Assembly (NCBI RefSeq): GCF_900172365.1
Contig: NZ_FWFJ01000015.1
Span: forward strand, 1 to 64,000
Origin: Roseovarius gaetbuli
GTDB lineage: Bacteria > Pseudomonadota > Alphaproteobacteria > Rhodobacterales > Rhodobacteraceae
Direction: 5' to 3'
Length of the DNA stretch: 64,000 nucleotides
A model generated the notes under the pieces. That model did not search any database. It was not told the DNA's origin and saw nothing but the letters and a program-made list of their open reading frames with translations. Both the position numbers and the translations under genes were made by a program. Position 1 is the first letter of the stretch. Every line of letters begins with the position of its first letter. Positions 18,045-26,714 of the stretch are shown here, in pieces.

Positions 18045-19891
18045 TGCGTGGTCCTTGTCTTTTCTGCGGCCGATTTGGGCGGGCTCTTGGGGCCGTCTGT
18101 GACCATATCCTGAAGGTCGTCCTCATCCAGCGTCAGGATGCGCTCAACCTCGGCCATGGCGTCTTCGGCGTCGATGTAATAGGCGCGCGCGGCGTCCAGA
18201 AGATCGCGCATCGCGCTATAGGCATAGCTTGAATCGTTGAGAAACGAGGTCGCCATGCTCGCGCTCAGGTGATGATCGCGGATCAGGTGATCAACGGTCT
18301 GATTGGTGTTGCGCGCATCCGCTTCGACCTGAAGGCGTTCCTGATCAAGCCAGAGGCTAGAGCGGTCTTCGGGGTCGGCCTCGTCAAGCTTGCGGATCTC
18401 GACCAGAATGCGGGCAATCTCGGTGCGTAGCCCGTTGTAGAGATCGGTAATCACGCCCTGTGGCCTTCGGGTGAAATGGGTGGCGTTGCGGCGCATGTGC
18501 TTGATTGATTTGACCGCATGCACGATCTGCCCGGCGACATCGCGCATGAGATAGACGTCATCCATCGGTTTTGCCGGAATATCCTTGCTGCCGACCCGCG
18601 TGGCGAATTCGATAATCGCGGAATAGAGCGTTTTGACGCGGTGTTCGTAAAGCGCATCAATGTCGAAATCGACCGGCGCGCGGCTTGCCCTTACGGTGGC
18701 CGCGATATCCTTGGTTTCAAACAGCTCCGAGCGGTGCAGGTTCAGCCCATGCACAATAAGCTCGACCGCGTTTTCATAAAGGTGATGCACCTCGCGGCGC
18801 ATCGCGATCTGAATGGTTTGGGGAAACTCATCCACCGCCTCCGAGAGGTACTTGGGGCGGCTCAGGTCTTCGGCGGGTTGCGCGATGGTCTGCTCAAGGA
18901 AGGTCACCAGCCGGTGGATGAACGGCAAGATAAGAACGACGCCCAAGACGTTGAAAATCGTATGGAATACCGCAAGTTTAAGGGCGTAATCACTGGCCGA
19001 AATGCCGACGAACCCGCTGATGGCATCAACCGCCAGACGGATCTGGCCGATAAAGACAAGCGCCACGCCGGCCGTCAAAACGTTGAACATCAGATGCGCC
19101 AGAGCCAGACGCTTGCCCTGAAAATTCGCGCTCAGCGCGCCGATGATGGCGGTGACCGTGGTGCCGATATTGGCCCCGATCGCAAGCGCCAGTGCGTTTT
19201 CATAGCTGATCTGCCCGGCCGCAAGTGCGGTGATGATCAGTACCATCGTGGCATGGCTGGATTGCATCACCACCGTCGCCGCCGCCCCGGTGAGCGTATA
19301 GACCACAAGCCCCAAAACCCCGGTCATGGCCAGGCGGGTCAGGTCGAACTGATCCTTGAAGGCCTCGAAACCCTCTTTCATGTGATGGATGCCGAGAAAT
19401 AAAAAACCAAGCCCGGCAAGCACATAGCCCGCACCCTTAAGGTATTTTGAGCGCTGGAACACCAGCACGATACTGATCGCCAGCATCGGCAGCGCATAGG
19501 CCGAAATCTTGACCTTGAGACCAAACCCCGCCACCAGCCAGGCGCCCGTGGTGGTGCCGATATTGGCGCCGAAAATGATGCCGACCCCGGCCAAAAGCGG
19601 AATGAGGCCCGCCGAGAGGAATGAAATGGTGATCACCGACACAAGCGAGCTTGATTGCATGATCGTCGTGGCAATCGCCCCGAAGCCAAGCGCGCGGGTG
19701 ATGGATCCGGTTGCCATTTCAAGCGCGCGCTCAAGATAGCCGCCGCTGAACAGCTTGAACCCATCCTCAAGCATCAGCATGCCAAAGAGAAAAATCGCCA
19801 CGCCTGCGGCGATCTCCTGAAAATCCGGGCTGATCCAGAAGCCAAAGACAAGCAGCCCGAGGATGACCGGCAAAAGCAGTTTCTTCATCAT
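18041..19891 (-). CDS. Na/Pi cotransporter family protein with PhoU-like C terminus
   Basis: About 616 residues from MMKKLLLPVILG; a longer frame reaches 19939. Two inverted Na/Pi repeats carry the signature QSSSLVSV (first half) and QSSHATMV (second half), inside about eight membrane helices over residues 1-340. The C-terminal 270 residues are helical and PhoU-like (EVHHLYENAVELIVHGLNL and AMRDLLDAARAYYIDAEDAMAEVERIL). The family imports phosphate coupled to sodium at the inner membrane. The gene is coupled to the small downstream helical protein. Confidence 0.92.
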   Translation of the reverse strand: MMKKLLLPVILGLLVFGFWISPDFQEIAAGVAIFLFGMLMLEDGFKLFSGGYLERALEMATGSITRALGFGAIATTIMQSSSLVSVITISFLSAGLIPLLAGVGIIFGANIGTTTGAWLVAGFGLKVKISAYALPMLAISIVLVFQRSKYLKGAGYVLAGLGFLFLGIHHMKEGFEAFKDQFDLTRLAMTGVLGLVVYTLTGAAATVVMQSSHATMVLIITALAAGQISYENALALAIGANIGTTVTAIIGALSANFQGKRLALAHLMFNVLTAGVALVFIGQIRLAVDAISGFVGISASDYALKLAVFHTIFNVLGVVLILPFIHRLVTFLEQTIAQPAEDLSRPKYLSEAVDEFPQTIQIAMRREVHHLYENAVELIVHGLNLHRSELFETKDIAATVRASRAPVDFDIDALYEHRVKTLYSAIIEFATRVGSKDIPAKPMDDVYLMRDVAGQIVHAVKSIKHMRRNATHFTRRPQGVITDLYNGLRTEIARILVEIRKLDEADPEDRSSLWLDQERLQVEADARNTNQTVDHLIRDHHLSASMATSFLNDSSYAYSAMRDLLDAARAYYIDAEDAMAEVERILTLDEDDLQDMVTDGPKSPPKSAAEKTRTTQ

Positions 19892-20062
19892 CACGCGCGC
19901 CCCTGTATCAGCCCCCATAGGAGCACGCCAATGCGGCATTGGCCTTGAGGTGGATCAAGCGCGCAGAGGCCGACGCGCAAAGAGAATCCCCCCACGGCGC
20001 CAAGGCCCGGGCATGGAACAGTTAGCGCAATCATGCCACCGCAGGCAGGTTTTGCGGTAACG

Positions 20063-20095
20063 GTTATCGCTAACAAGCTGAATTTCAAATGAAAT
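20063..20095. promoter_or_regulatory. Two dyads upstream of gap, candidate operators
   Basis: GTTATCGCTAAC (20063-20074) is a near palindrome with a central CG, of the kind bound by LacI-family regulators; it resembles the carbon-metabolism regulator CceR site known in Rhodobacter. A related half-site, GTTAGCGCAA, is at 20021. A perfect second dyad, ATTTCA-AA-TGAAAT, lies at 20082-20095. Both are 75-105 bp before the gap start. Binding is inferred, not shown. Confidence 0.45.
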
Positions 20096-20168
20096 CCACC
20101 TTTTCCACCTTTCCGCCAATGGTGCTTGGGTCTATATCGCCCCCAACCTCATTCACAGGAGTCCCCGC

Positions 20169-21170
20169 ATGACCATCACCGTAGGCATCAACGGCTTTGG
20201 CCGCATTGGCCGCGCCACCCTCGCCCATATCTCAGAGAGCCTGCGGACCGACATCAAGGTCGTCAAGGTCAACGCCACCGGCCCGCTTGAGACCGCCGCG
20301 CACCTGATGCGCTATGACTCGGTGCATGGTCGTTTTCCCCATCCGATCACACTCGGCGACAACACCATGGATCTGGGCCGTGGCCCGATCGAGATGTTTT
20401 CGACCTATGACATGGACGAGCTGGATTGGGACGGCGTCGATGTGGTGCTGGAATGTACCGGCAACTTCAACGATGGCCTGAAGGCCAACAAGCACCTTGA
20501 GCGTGGCGCAGGCAAGGTCTTGCTCTCGGCGCCGGGAAAAAACGTTGACCGCACTGTGGTTTACGGCGTGAACCACGATCAGCTTGAGGCCTCCGAGCGG
20601 ATGATCTCGAACGGGTCCTGCACCACCAACTGTTTGGCGCCGCTGGCCAAGGTTTTGAACGACAGCATCGGGATCGAGAGCGGCATCATGACCACGATCC
20701 ACGCCTATACCGGCGATCAGCCGACGCTGGATCGGCGCCACAAGGATCTTTACCGCGCGCGCGCCGCCGCGATGTCGATGATCCCCACCTCGACCGGGGC
20801 CGCCAAGGCACTTGGCGAGGTTCTGCCGGAACTGGCGGGCAAGCTTGACGGCTCTGCGATCCGCGTGCCGACGCCGAATGTCTCGGCTGTTGATCTGACC
20901 TTTGTTGCCAAGCGCGATGTCACCGTGGCCGATGTCAACGCCGTCGTGGCCGAAGCCGCCGCCGGGGCGATGAAGGGTGTGCTGGGCTATGACCCCGAAC
21001 AGAAGGTCAGCATCGACTTCAACCACACCGAAGAAAGCTCGATCTTCGCCCCGGATCAGACCAAGGTCATGGGCAGCCGCCTTGTGCGGGTTCTGGCCTG
21101 GTATGACAACGAGTGGGGATTCTCCTGCCGCATGGCCGATGTTGCGGTGGCGATGGGCGGTCTGCGGTAA
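20169..21170 (+). CDS. gap: Type I glyceraldehyde-3-phosphate dehydrogenase
   Basis: A 333-residue protein with GINGFGRIGR at the N terminus. The catalytic Cys151 is in SNGSCTTNC and His178 in TTIHAYT; WYDNEWGFS is near the C terminus. The start has AGGAG 7 nt upstream. The residue after Asn35, normally the Asp that selects NAD over NADP, is Ala36 (VNATGPLE), which suggests relaxed or NADP preference. It oxidises glyceraldehyde-3-phosphate in glycolysis, or reverses this in gluconeogenesis. It is a single gene with its own terminator and a candidate operator. Confidence 0.96.
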   Translation: MTITVGINGFGRIGRATLAHISESLRTDIKVVKVNATGPLETAAHLMRYDSVHGRFPHPITLGDNTMDLGRGPIEMFSTYDMDELDWDGVDVVLECTGNFNDGLKANKHLERGAGKVLLSAPGKNVDRTVVYGVNHDQLEASERMISNGSCTTNCLAPLAKVLNDSIGIESGIMTTIHAYTGDQPTLDRRHKDLYRARAAAMSMIPTSTGAAKALGEVLPELAGKLDGSAIRVPTPNVSAVDLTFVAKRDVTVADVNAVVAEAAAGAMKGVLGYDPEQKVSIDFNHTEESSIFAPDQTKVMGSRLVRVLAWYDNEWGFSCRMADVAVAMGGLR

Positions 21171-21196
21171 ACCGCCTACAACCCTGAATTGCGTTC

Positions 21197-21232
21197 AAAA
21201 CCCCGGTGCCATGAGCGGTATCGGGGTTTTTT
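21197..21232 (+). terminator. Intrinsic terminator of gap
   Basis: AAAACCCCGGTGCC (21197-21210) pairs with GGTATCGGGGTTTT (21217-21230), with wobble pairs, and further T follows. It starts 27 nt after the gap stop. Confidence 0.85.
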
Positions 21233-21383
21233 CGTGTCCAATCGGCGAAATCCTTCTGAACCAAAGTTATAGAGCGACGGAGATCAACTTTTGGATGATG
21301 GCCGTAAGGTTGGCGAAAGGCGCAGGTGGCAGAAGATGCGGCGAGGTTGACCGCATTCCAACCTATGAAAAGGACCTGTTCCC

Positions 21384-21644
21384 ATGACACGTATTCTTGC
21401 CCTTTCGCTTGCTCTTCTGGCCGGTTCGCTGGTCACCGCAGAGGCCGAAACCGCCAAAGTCACCGGCAAACCCGATGCCGCCGTGACCGAACAGATCACC
21501 GCCAAGCTTTCCGAGGAAGGCTATGAGGTGCGCAAGGTGAAAACCGAAGACGGTCTCTATGAGGCCTATGCGATGAAAAACCGTGAGAAGTTCGAAATCT
21601 TCATGGACGCCGACCTGAACGTCGTGCGGACAAAATCCGAATAA
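21384..21644 (+). CDS. PepSY domain periplasmic protein
   Basis: An 86-residue protein with a Sec signal (MTRILALSLALLAGSLVTAEAE, cleavage near AEA-ET). The mature part is one PepSY-like domain (VTEQITAKLSEEGYEVRKVKTEDGLYEAYAMKNREKFEIFMDADLNVV). Small periplasmic PepSY proteins often accompany cytochrome b561 genes, as here (74 bp before the cytochrome). A role in binding or sensing in the periplasm is inferred. Confidence 0.85.
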   Translation: MTRILALSLALLAGSLVTAEAETAKVTGKPDAAVTEQITAKLSEEGYEVRKVKTEDGLYEAYAMKNREKFEIFMDADLNVVRTKSE

Positions 21645-21717
21645 ACCTCCCGACAAGGCCGGGCCGGACCATCGGCCCGGTCGCCTCTTTGCCATCTAAA
21701 AGCAACGGACACACCAG

Positions 21718-22257
21718 ATGAAAACCTTCAAGACATGGGACCCGGTCATTCGCATCTTTCACTGGTCGCTGGTGGGGGCCTTCACGGCGAACGCCCTGAT
21801 CCTCGATGACGACGGCAAGGCGCATCAATGGGTGGGCTACGCGGTTGTGGCGCTTGTTCTGCTACGGCTGCTCTGGGGAGTGATCGGGCCGCATACCGCG
21901 CGGTTCGCCAGTTTCACGCCACAGGTGTCGGAGGTGTTCGAGCAGATGTCCGATATGGCGACCCGGCGCAAACGCGCGCATCTGGGGCATTCGCCGCTTG
22001 GGGCGCTGATGATCTTCAACCTGCTGGCGGCGATGCTTGTGATCGGGTTAAGCGGCTACATGATGACGACCAACATGTTCTTTGGCGTTGAGTGGGTCGA
22101 AGAGCTTCACGAGGTGGTCGTGTTCTGGGCCGAAATTTCGATTGTCGCGCATGTCGCTGCCGTGGTCCTTGAAAGTCGTCGCACGGGGGTCAACCTGCCG
22201 CGGGCGATGGTGACAGGTGTCAAATCGGTGCCGGATGATCTGAACCTTGTAAAATGA
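21718..22257 (+). CDS. Cytochrome b561 domain membrane protein
   Basis: A 179-residue protein of the prokaryotic cytochrome b561/NiFe-hydrogenase b-type family with four helices. Candidate heme-ligating His occur in FHWSLV (about 14), HQWVGYAV (about 37), ELHEVVVF and IVAHVAAVV. It would carry electrons across or within the inner membrane, normally between quinone and a periplasmic partner. The stop overlaps the start of the LuxR-type gene (ATGA), so the two are translationally coupled. Confidence 0.9.
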   Translation: MKTFKTWDPVIRIFHWSLVGAFTANALILDDDGKAHQWVGYAVVALVLLRLLWGVIGPHTARFASFTPQVSEVFEQMSDMATRRKRAHLGHSPLGALMIFNLLAAMLVIGLSGYMMTTNMFFGVEWVEELHEVVVFWAEISIVAHVAAVVLESRRTGVNLPRAMVTGVKSVPDDLNLVK

Positions 22258-22787
22258 CCGGCACGGCATCCAAAAAACCCGGCGCATTGCTTGTGCTTAT
22301 CCTGGTACAGGCATTTTGCGCTGTGTTTTTCCTTTGGGATGTCATGCAGGAGGCCGGGCCGCTCAGGGTTTTGGCGCTGCGCGATTTTCATGTGGCGGCC
22401 GAGGCCGTTTCAGCACTTTGCCTGTTGGCGGCGGTGTTGTTTGAAATCCGCTACCTGATGACACTCTTGCGCCGCAAGGCCCACCTTGAACGCCAGATCT
22501 CGCTGGCTGCGGGGGCGTTTCACGACGTCATTCTGGATCACTTTGAGCGCTGGAACCTGACCCCGGCGGAACAGGATGTCGCGAGTTTCACCATCAAGGG
22601 CCTATCCATCGCCGAGATCGCCGCCCTGCGCGGCACCGCCGAAGGCACGGTAAAATCCCACCTCAACGGAATATATCGCAAGGCGGGCGTGGCCGGGCGC
22701 GGGGCGCTCCTCAGCCTGTTGATCGACGGTCTGTTCCAGCTTCCCGAAGGCGCCACGACATTGATCCCGCTTCAAAAACGCGCGTGA
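22254..22787 (+). CDS. Membrane-anchored LuxR-type transcriptional regulator
   Basis: A 177-residue protein. Two N-terminal membrane helices (ALLVLILVQAFCAVFFLW and AEAVSALCLLAAVLFEI) are followed by a short helical linker and a LuxR/GerE helix-turn-helix at the C terminus (LTPAEQDVASFTIKGLSIAEIAALRGTAEGTVKSHLNGIY). There is no receiver domain. It looks like a one-component, membrane-tethered regulator that may read the state of the coupled cytochrome or PepSY protein. That signal path is inference; the coupling to the cytochrome b gene is visible. Confidence 0.85.
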   Translation: MTGTASKKPGALLVLILVQAFCAVFFLWDVMQEAGPLRVLALRDFHVAAEAVSALCLLAAVLFEIRYLMTLLRRKAHLERQISLAAGAFHDVILDHFERWNLTPAEQDVASFTIKGLSIAEIAALRGTAEGTVKSHLNGIYRKAGVAGRGALLSLLIDGLFQLPEGATTLIPLQKRA

Positions 22788-22847
22788 CAGGCACGCCCGG
22801 CTCTGGCATCAAGGCGCACGCCCAGCAGGAACGGAGATCGCCAGATC

Positions 22848-22991
22848 ATGACCAACAAGATTGCCCTGATCCTTGGCGCGATGATCGTCGCCGGTTTTAT
22901 CGCCGATCAGGTGGTTTACGATGGCGAAGGCGTTGTCTTTCTGGGGCGCAAGCTTGTGCTGCTGATCGAATACGTGGCGTTCTGGCGTTAA
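22848..22991 (+). CDS. 47-residue single-helix membrane peptide
   Basis: The ORF is ATG to TAA with an upstream GGAG. It begins MTNKIALILGAMIVAGFIAD, a clear single membrane helix, and ends in a short charged, aromatic tail (YVAFWR). It is too short for a standard ORF cut-off, but I recall similar short peptides as conserved near coaD in related genomes. Its stop overlaps the coaD stop on the opposite strand (TAA/TTA). The function is unknown. Confidence 0.6.
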   Translation: MTNKIALILGAMIVAGFIADQVVYDGEGVVFLGRKLVLLIEYVAFWR

Positions 22992-23479
22992 TCGAATTTG
23001 GCGCGCAGCGCGCCGTGCACGGCGGGTGTGACGAACTTTGACACATCGCCACCAAGGCGCGCGATTTCCTTGACCAGCTTGGAGGCAATCGCCTGATGCC
23101 CGGCATCGGCCATCAGGAACACCGTCTCAACCGAGTTATCGAGCGCGCGGTTCATGCCAACCATTTGAAATTCATACTCAAAATCGGCCACCGCACGCAA
23201 TCCGCGTACGATGACCTGCGCCCCGACATCATGGGCGCAATCAATCAGCAGGTTCTCGAAGGGATGCACGACAATCTCGGTACCGGTCTGTTCACTTAGC
23301 TTGGCACATTCGGTTTCGATCATCTCGACCCGCTCTTCGAGCGTAAAAAGCGGGCCCTTGTCGCGATTGATCGCAACGCCGATGACAAGGCGATCCACAA
23401 GAACCGACGCGCGTCGGATGATATCGGTATGGCCCAGGGTGATCGGGTCAAACGTGCCGGGATAGAGGGCAATGCGCAT
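22988..23479 (-). CDS. coaD: Phosphopantetheine adenylyltransferase
   Basis: A 163-residue protein from ATG (MRIALYPGTFDPITLGHTDII). The T/HxGH nucleotidyltransferase motif is TLGHTDI. VIVRGLRAVADFEYEFQMVGMNRAL and the NGADPAH-like end follow the usual order. It converts 4'-phosphopantetheine to dephospho-CoA, the fourth step of CoA synthesis. The longer frame to 23515 lacks family support. It is a single gene, convergent with the 47-residue peptide. Confidence 0.97.
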   Translation of the reverse strand: MRIALYPGTFDPITLGHTDIIRRASVLVDRLVIGVAINRDKGPLFTLEERVEMIETECAKLSEQTGTEIVVHPFENLLIDCAHDVGAQVIVRGLRAVADFEYEFQMVGMNRALDNSVETVFLMADAGHQAIASKLVKEIARLGGDVSKFVTPAVHGALRAKFD

Positions 23480-23613
23480 GGGCCACTCCGTTGTTACAGT
23501 CGCGCCACGCAACAATATTACGCACCTGAATGCAAGGGCTTAGCGCAGGATCTTAAACCTCGACCGAGCATTTTAGCCAAATCGCAACAGATCAGGATCA
23601 GACAGGTCTGGAC

Positions 23614-24048
23614 CTAATGGCCCATAATCATGCCTTCCAGCGCGGTTTTCTCCATCGAAAGCTCTTCGAGGCGGGCCTTGACCACGTCACCAATGGTGAC
23701 GATCCCGACAAGCTTGCCATCCTCGACAACCGGCATGTGGCGAAAGCGGCCATCGGTCATCCGGGCCAGCACCGCATCCGAGGTATCCTGACGCGCACAA
23801 CAGACCGGGTTGCGGGTCATCATGTCGCTCACGCTTTCGGTCATGCAGACAACGCCGCGTACCGCCAAAGAGCGCACGATATCGCGCTCCGAGAGGATGC
23901 CGTCAACCTTGGTGCCGTCGCGCGACACCACAAGCCCGCCGATCCGGCGCTCGGCCAAAGTCTGTGCGGCCTCTGATACGAGGGTCTCCGGGGTGATGGT
24001 GATGACGCCCTCATCCCCCTTGGATTTCAGAATTTGCTGAACCAGCAT
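23614..24048 (-). CDS. Tandem CBS domain protein
   Basis: A 144-residue soluble protein made of two CBS domains (VITITPETLVSEAAQTLAERRIGGLVV and MTRNPVCCARQDTSDAVLARM, then MPVVEDGKLVGIVTIGDVVK). The pair forms one Bateman module that binds an adenosyl ligand such as AMP or SAM in known relatives. It has no attached catalytic domain. It is a single gene, followed downstream by coaD on the same strand. Confidence 0.92.
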   Translation of the reverse strand: MLVQQILKSKGDEGVITITPETLVSEAAQTLAERRIGGLVVSRDGTKVDGILSERDIVRSLAVRGVVCMTESVSDMMTRNPVCCARQDTSDAVLARMTDGRFRHMPVVEDGKLVGIVTIGDVVKARLEELSMEKTALEGMIMGH

Positions 24049-24107
24049 GTCTTGCCCTCCGAAAGAAAATTACCTTATTCAAATGGTTAGCGATCAATCA
24101 TTTTCTG

Positions 24108-25004
24108 TCAAGTGCGCGCTTCAAGTTGCGCCACCTCTTGCCGGATGCCCGCGACCAATGCGCCGGCAAAGCGGTTTTGCCGCTCAAGGCGGCGATCATC
24201 GGCGTGACGCACCAGGTAAAAGCTCCGCGTGAGGCTAAGTTTATCGGCCAGAACCTTTTGCACGCCGCGCGTCCAGGGCAATGAAAAGTCATGCAAAACC
24301 CCTATTCCGCCGCCCTGACGCACCCAGTTGAGTTGCACCGAGACCGAGTTCGAGGCCAGATTCACGCGCTCGACCCCGGCCTGGCTCAGGTAATCCAGTT
24401 CCTTGTCGAAAATCATGTCCTGAATATAGCCGACCATGCGATGGCCCTCTAAATCCTGAAGGGTTTCGATGGGCGAATGGCGGCGCAGATATTTGATTGA
24501 GGCCGCAAGATGCAGCCGGTAGTCGGTGATTTTCTGCACGCTCAACCGCCCGGCGGTGGGCGGGCTGACGGCGATCACCATGTCGGCCTCGCGCCGGGTC
24601 AGGTTGAAGACCCGCGGCAGGGCGACGATCTGAATTTCAAGGTCGGGGTTTTCCGCCGCAATCGCGGCACAGACCTGCGGCAGCAGGAAATTGGCACAGC
24701 CATCGGGCGCGCCGACGCGGATTTGCCCGGTCATGCCGCCCGCCTGCCCGGCCAGTTCTTCGGCGGCATCCTCCATCGCCGTTTCGGCGCGCATGGCATG
24801 CGTCATCAGGCGTTGACCGGCCTCGCTCAGGACATAGCCATTGGGGGATTTGGCGAAAAGCGGCGCGCCGAGCGCATCTTCAAGCCGCGCAATCCGCCGC
24901 CCCACCGTCGCCGGATCGACCTTAAGCATGCGCCCCGCGCCCGACAGGCTCTCGGCGCGGGCCACGGCGAGGAAGATCTTGATATCGTCCCAATGCGGTT
25001 GCAT
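24108..25004 (-). CDS. LysR-family transcriptional regulator
   Basis: A 298-residue protein with an N-terminal winged helix-turn-helix (DIKIFLAVARAESLSGAGRMLKVDPATVGRRIARLEDALG) and a C-terminal substrate-binding domain. The HTH has DPATVGRRI where many LysR proteins have SQ; SxA or PAT variants are known. It is divergent from mmsA, 101 bp away, so it probably controls the valine operon in response to a pathway intermediate. A perfect dyad (25036-25060) lies between them. Confidence 0.9.
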   Translation of the reverse strand: MQPHWDDIKIFLAVARAESLSGAGRMLKVDPATVGRRIARLEDALGAPLFAKSPNGYVLSEAGQRLMTHAMRAETAMEDAAEELAGQAGGMTGQIRVGAPDGCANFLLPQVCAAIAAENPDLEIQIVALPRVFNLTRREADMVIAVSPPTAGRLSVQKITDYRLHLAASIKYLRRHSPIETLQDLEGHRMVGYIQDMIFDKELDYLSQAGVERVNLASNSVSVQLNWVRQGGGIGVLHDFSLPWTRGVQKVLADKLSLTRSFYLVRHADDRRLERQNRFAGALVAGIRQEVAQLEART

Positions 25005-25035
25005 CGCGCCCTCCTTTGCAAAAATGCAGGTTAGT

Positions 25036-25060
25036 TTTGGAATATTGCCTCTTTTCCAAA
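25036..25060. promoter_or_regulatory. Candidate LysR operator between lysR and mmsA
   Basis: TTTGGAA (25036-25042) and TTCCAAA (25054-25060) form a perfect dyad with an 11-bp spacer, the T-N11-A-like geometry of LysR sites. A palindrome, TTGGCGCCAA, also occurs at 25079-25088. The dyad sits 46 bp before the mmsA start and 32 bp before lysR. Confidence 0.5.
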
Positions 25061-25105
25061 TAAAATTGCAAGGCTACCTTGGCGCCAACCAAAAGGAGGA
25101 CTCCC

Positions 25106-26605
25106 ATGAAAGAGATTACGCATTACATCAACGGCGCGCATGTCAAAGGCACGTCGGGCCGCTTTTCCGATGTTTTCAACCCCGCCACCGGCGAAGTGCA
25201 GGCCAAATGCCCGCTCGCGAGCGCCGCGGAAATGGACATCGCCGTCAAGGCCGCAATGGCCGCGCAACCGGCATGGGGCGCGACCAACCCACAGCGCCGC
25301 GCGCGGGTGATGATGAAATTCGTCGACCTTCTGAACCGTGACATGGACAAACTTGCCGAGGCCCTCTCGGCCGAGCACGGCAAGACCTTCCCGGATGCCA
25401 AGGGCGACATTCAGCGCGGCCTTGAAGTGATCGAATATTGCATCGGCGCGCCGCAGCTTTTGAAGGGCGAGTTCACCGATAGCGCCGGCCCCGGCATCGA
25501 CATGTATTCGATGAAACAGCCGCTTGGCGTCACTGCGGGCATCACGCCGTTCAACTTTCCGGCGATGATCCCGATGTGGATGTTCGGCCCTGCCCTTGCC
25601 TGTGGCAACGCCTTTATCCTCAAGCCGTCAGAGCGCGATCCCTCCGTGCCGCTGATGCTGGCGGAACTGTTTGAAGAGGCGGGTCTTCCCAAGGGTCTGT
25701 TGCAGGTTGTGAACGGCGACAAGGAAGCGGTTGATGCGATCCTTTATCACGACGTGATCCAGTCGGTCGGCTTTGTCGGCTCGACCCCGATCGCGCAATA
25801 TATCTATGGCACCGGCTGTAGCCAAGGCAAGCGCGTGCAATGCTTTGGCGGCGCCAAGAACCACATGATCATCATGCCCGATGCCGATATGGATCAGGCG
25901 GCAGATGCCCTGATCGGTGCCGGATACGGCGCGGCGGGCGAACGCTGCATGGCGATTTCGGTGGCGGTTCCGGTCGGTGAAGAAACCGCAGACCGTCTTA
26001 TCGAAAAGCTGGTGCCGCGGATTGAAAAGCTCAAGGTTGGGCCATGGACCTCTGGCGACGATGTCGATTACGGCCCCGTTGTCACCGCCGAGGCCAAGCA
26101 GCGCATTCTTGGCCTTGTCCAGACCGGCATTGATCAGGGCGCTAAACTTGTCGTCGATGGCCGCAACTTCAACCTTCAGGGCTATGAGGACGGCTTTTTT
26201 GTCGGCCCGCACCTGTTTGACCATGTCACACCGGATATGGACATCTACAAACAGGAAATCTTTGGCCCGGTTCTGACCACCGTGCGCGCGGGCAATTACG
26301 AAGAGGCGCTCAAGCTTGCGATGGACCATGAATATGGCAATGGCACCGCGATCTTTACCCGCGATGGTGACGCCGCGCGCGATTTTGCGGCGCGAGTCAA
26401 TGTCGGCATGGTCGGCATAAACGTGCCGATCCCGGTGCCGCTGGCCTATCACACCTTTGGCGGCTGGAAAAAGTCGGGCTTTGGCGATCTCAATCAGCAC
26501 GGGCCGGATTCGTTCAAGTTCTACACCCGCACCAAGACCGTGACCTCTCGCTGGCCCTCGGGCATCAAGGAAGGTGGCGAGTTCAACTTCAAGGCGATGG
26601 ATTAA
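25106..26605 (+). CDS. mmsA: CoA-acylating methylmalonate-semialdehyde dehydrogenase
   Basis: A 499-residue protein from the ATG at 25106 with AAAGGAGG at 8 nt upstream ([26 protein letters not shown]). The catalytic Cys is in [31 protein letters not shown] is a mark of the MMSDH group among aldehyde dehydrogenases. It turns methylmalonate semialdehyde into propionyl-CoA in valine and inositol breakdown. It is the first gene of the valine operon, divergent from LysR. Confidence 0.95.
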   Translation: MKEITHYINGAHVKGTSGRFSDVFNPATGEVQAKCPLASAAEMDIAVKAAMAAQPAWGATNPQRRARVMMKFVDLLNRDMDKLAEALSAEHGKTFPDAKGDIQRGLEVIEYCIGAPQLLKGEFTDSAGPGIDMYSMKQPLGVTAGITPFNFPAMIPMWMFGPALACGNAFILKPSERDPSVPLMLAELFEEAGLPKGLLQVVNGDKEAVDAILYHDVIQSVGFVGSTPIAQYIYGTGCSQGKRVQCFGGAKNHMIIMPDADMDQAADALIGAGYGAAGERCMAISVAVPVGEETADRLIEKLVPRIEKLKVGPWTSGDDVDYGPVVTAEAKQRILGLVQTGIDQGAKLVVDGRNFNLQGYEDGFFVGPHLFDHVTPDMDIYKQEIFGPVLTTVRAGNYEEALKLAMDHEYGNGTAIFTRDGDAARDFAARVNVGMVGINVPIPVPLAYHTFGGWKKSGFGDLNQHGPDSFKFYTRTKTVTSRWPSGIKEGGEFNFKAMD

Positions 26606-26617
26606 TCCACGCCTCAT

Positions 26618-26641
26618 GGGCCCGGTCATTGCGCCGGGCCC
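26618..26641. other. Hairpin between mmsA and the ybdK-like gene
   Basis: GGGCCCGG (26618-26625) pairs with CCGGGCCC (26634-26641), with an 8-nt loop. No T-run follows. It may partly attenuate readthrough from mmsA into the rest of the operon, which lies 74 bp further on. Confidence 0.4.
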
Positions 26642-26714
26642 GCGATCCCCTTGCCCAATGGGGCAAAACCGTGCTGAATTGGACGGCGCAACAGGGCGGA
26701 AAAGGAGGGGCACC

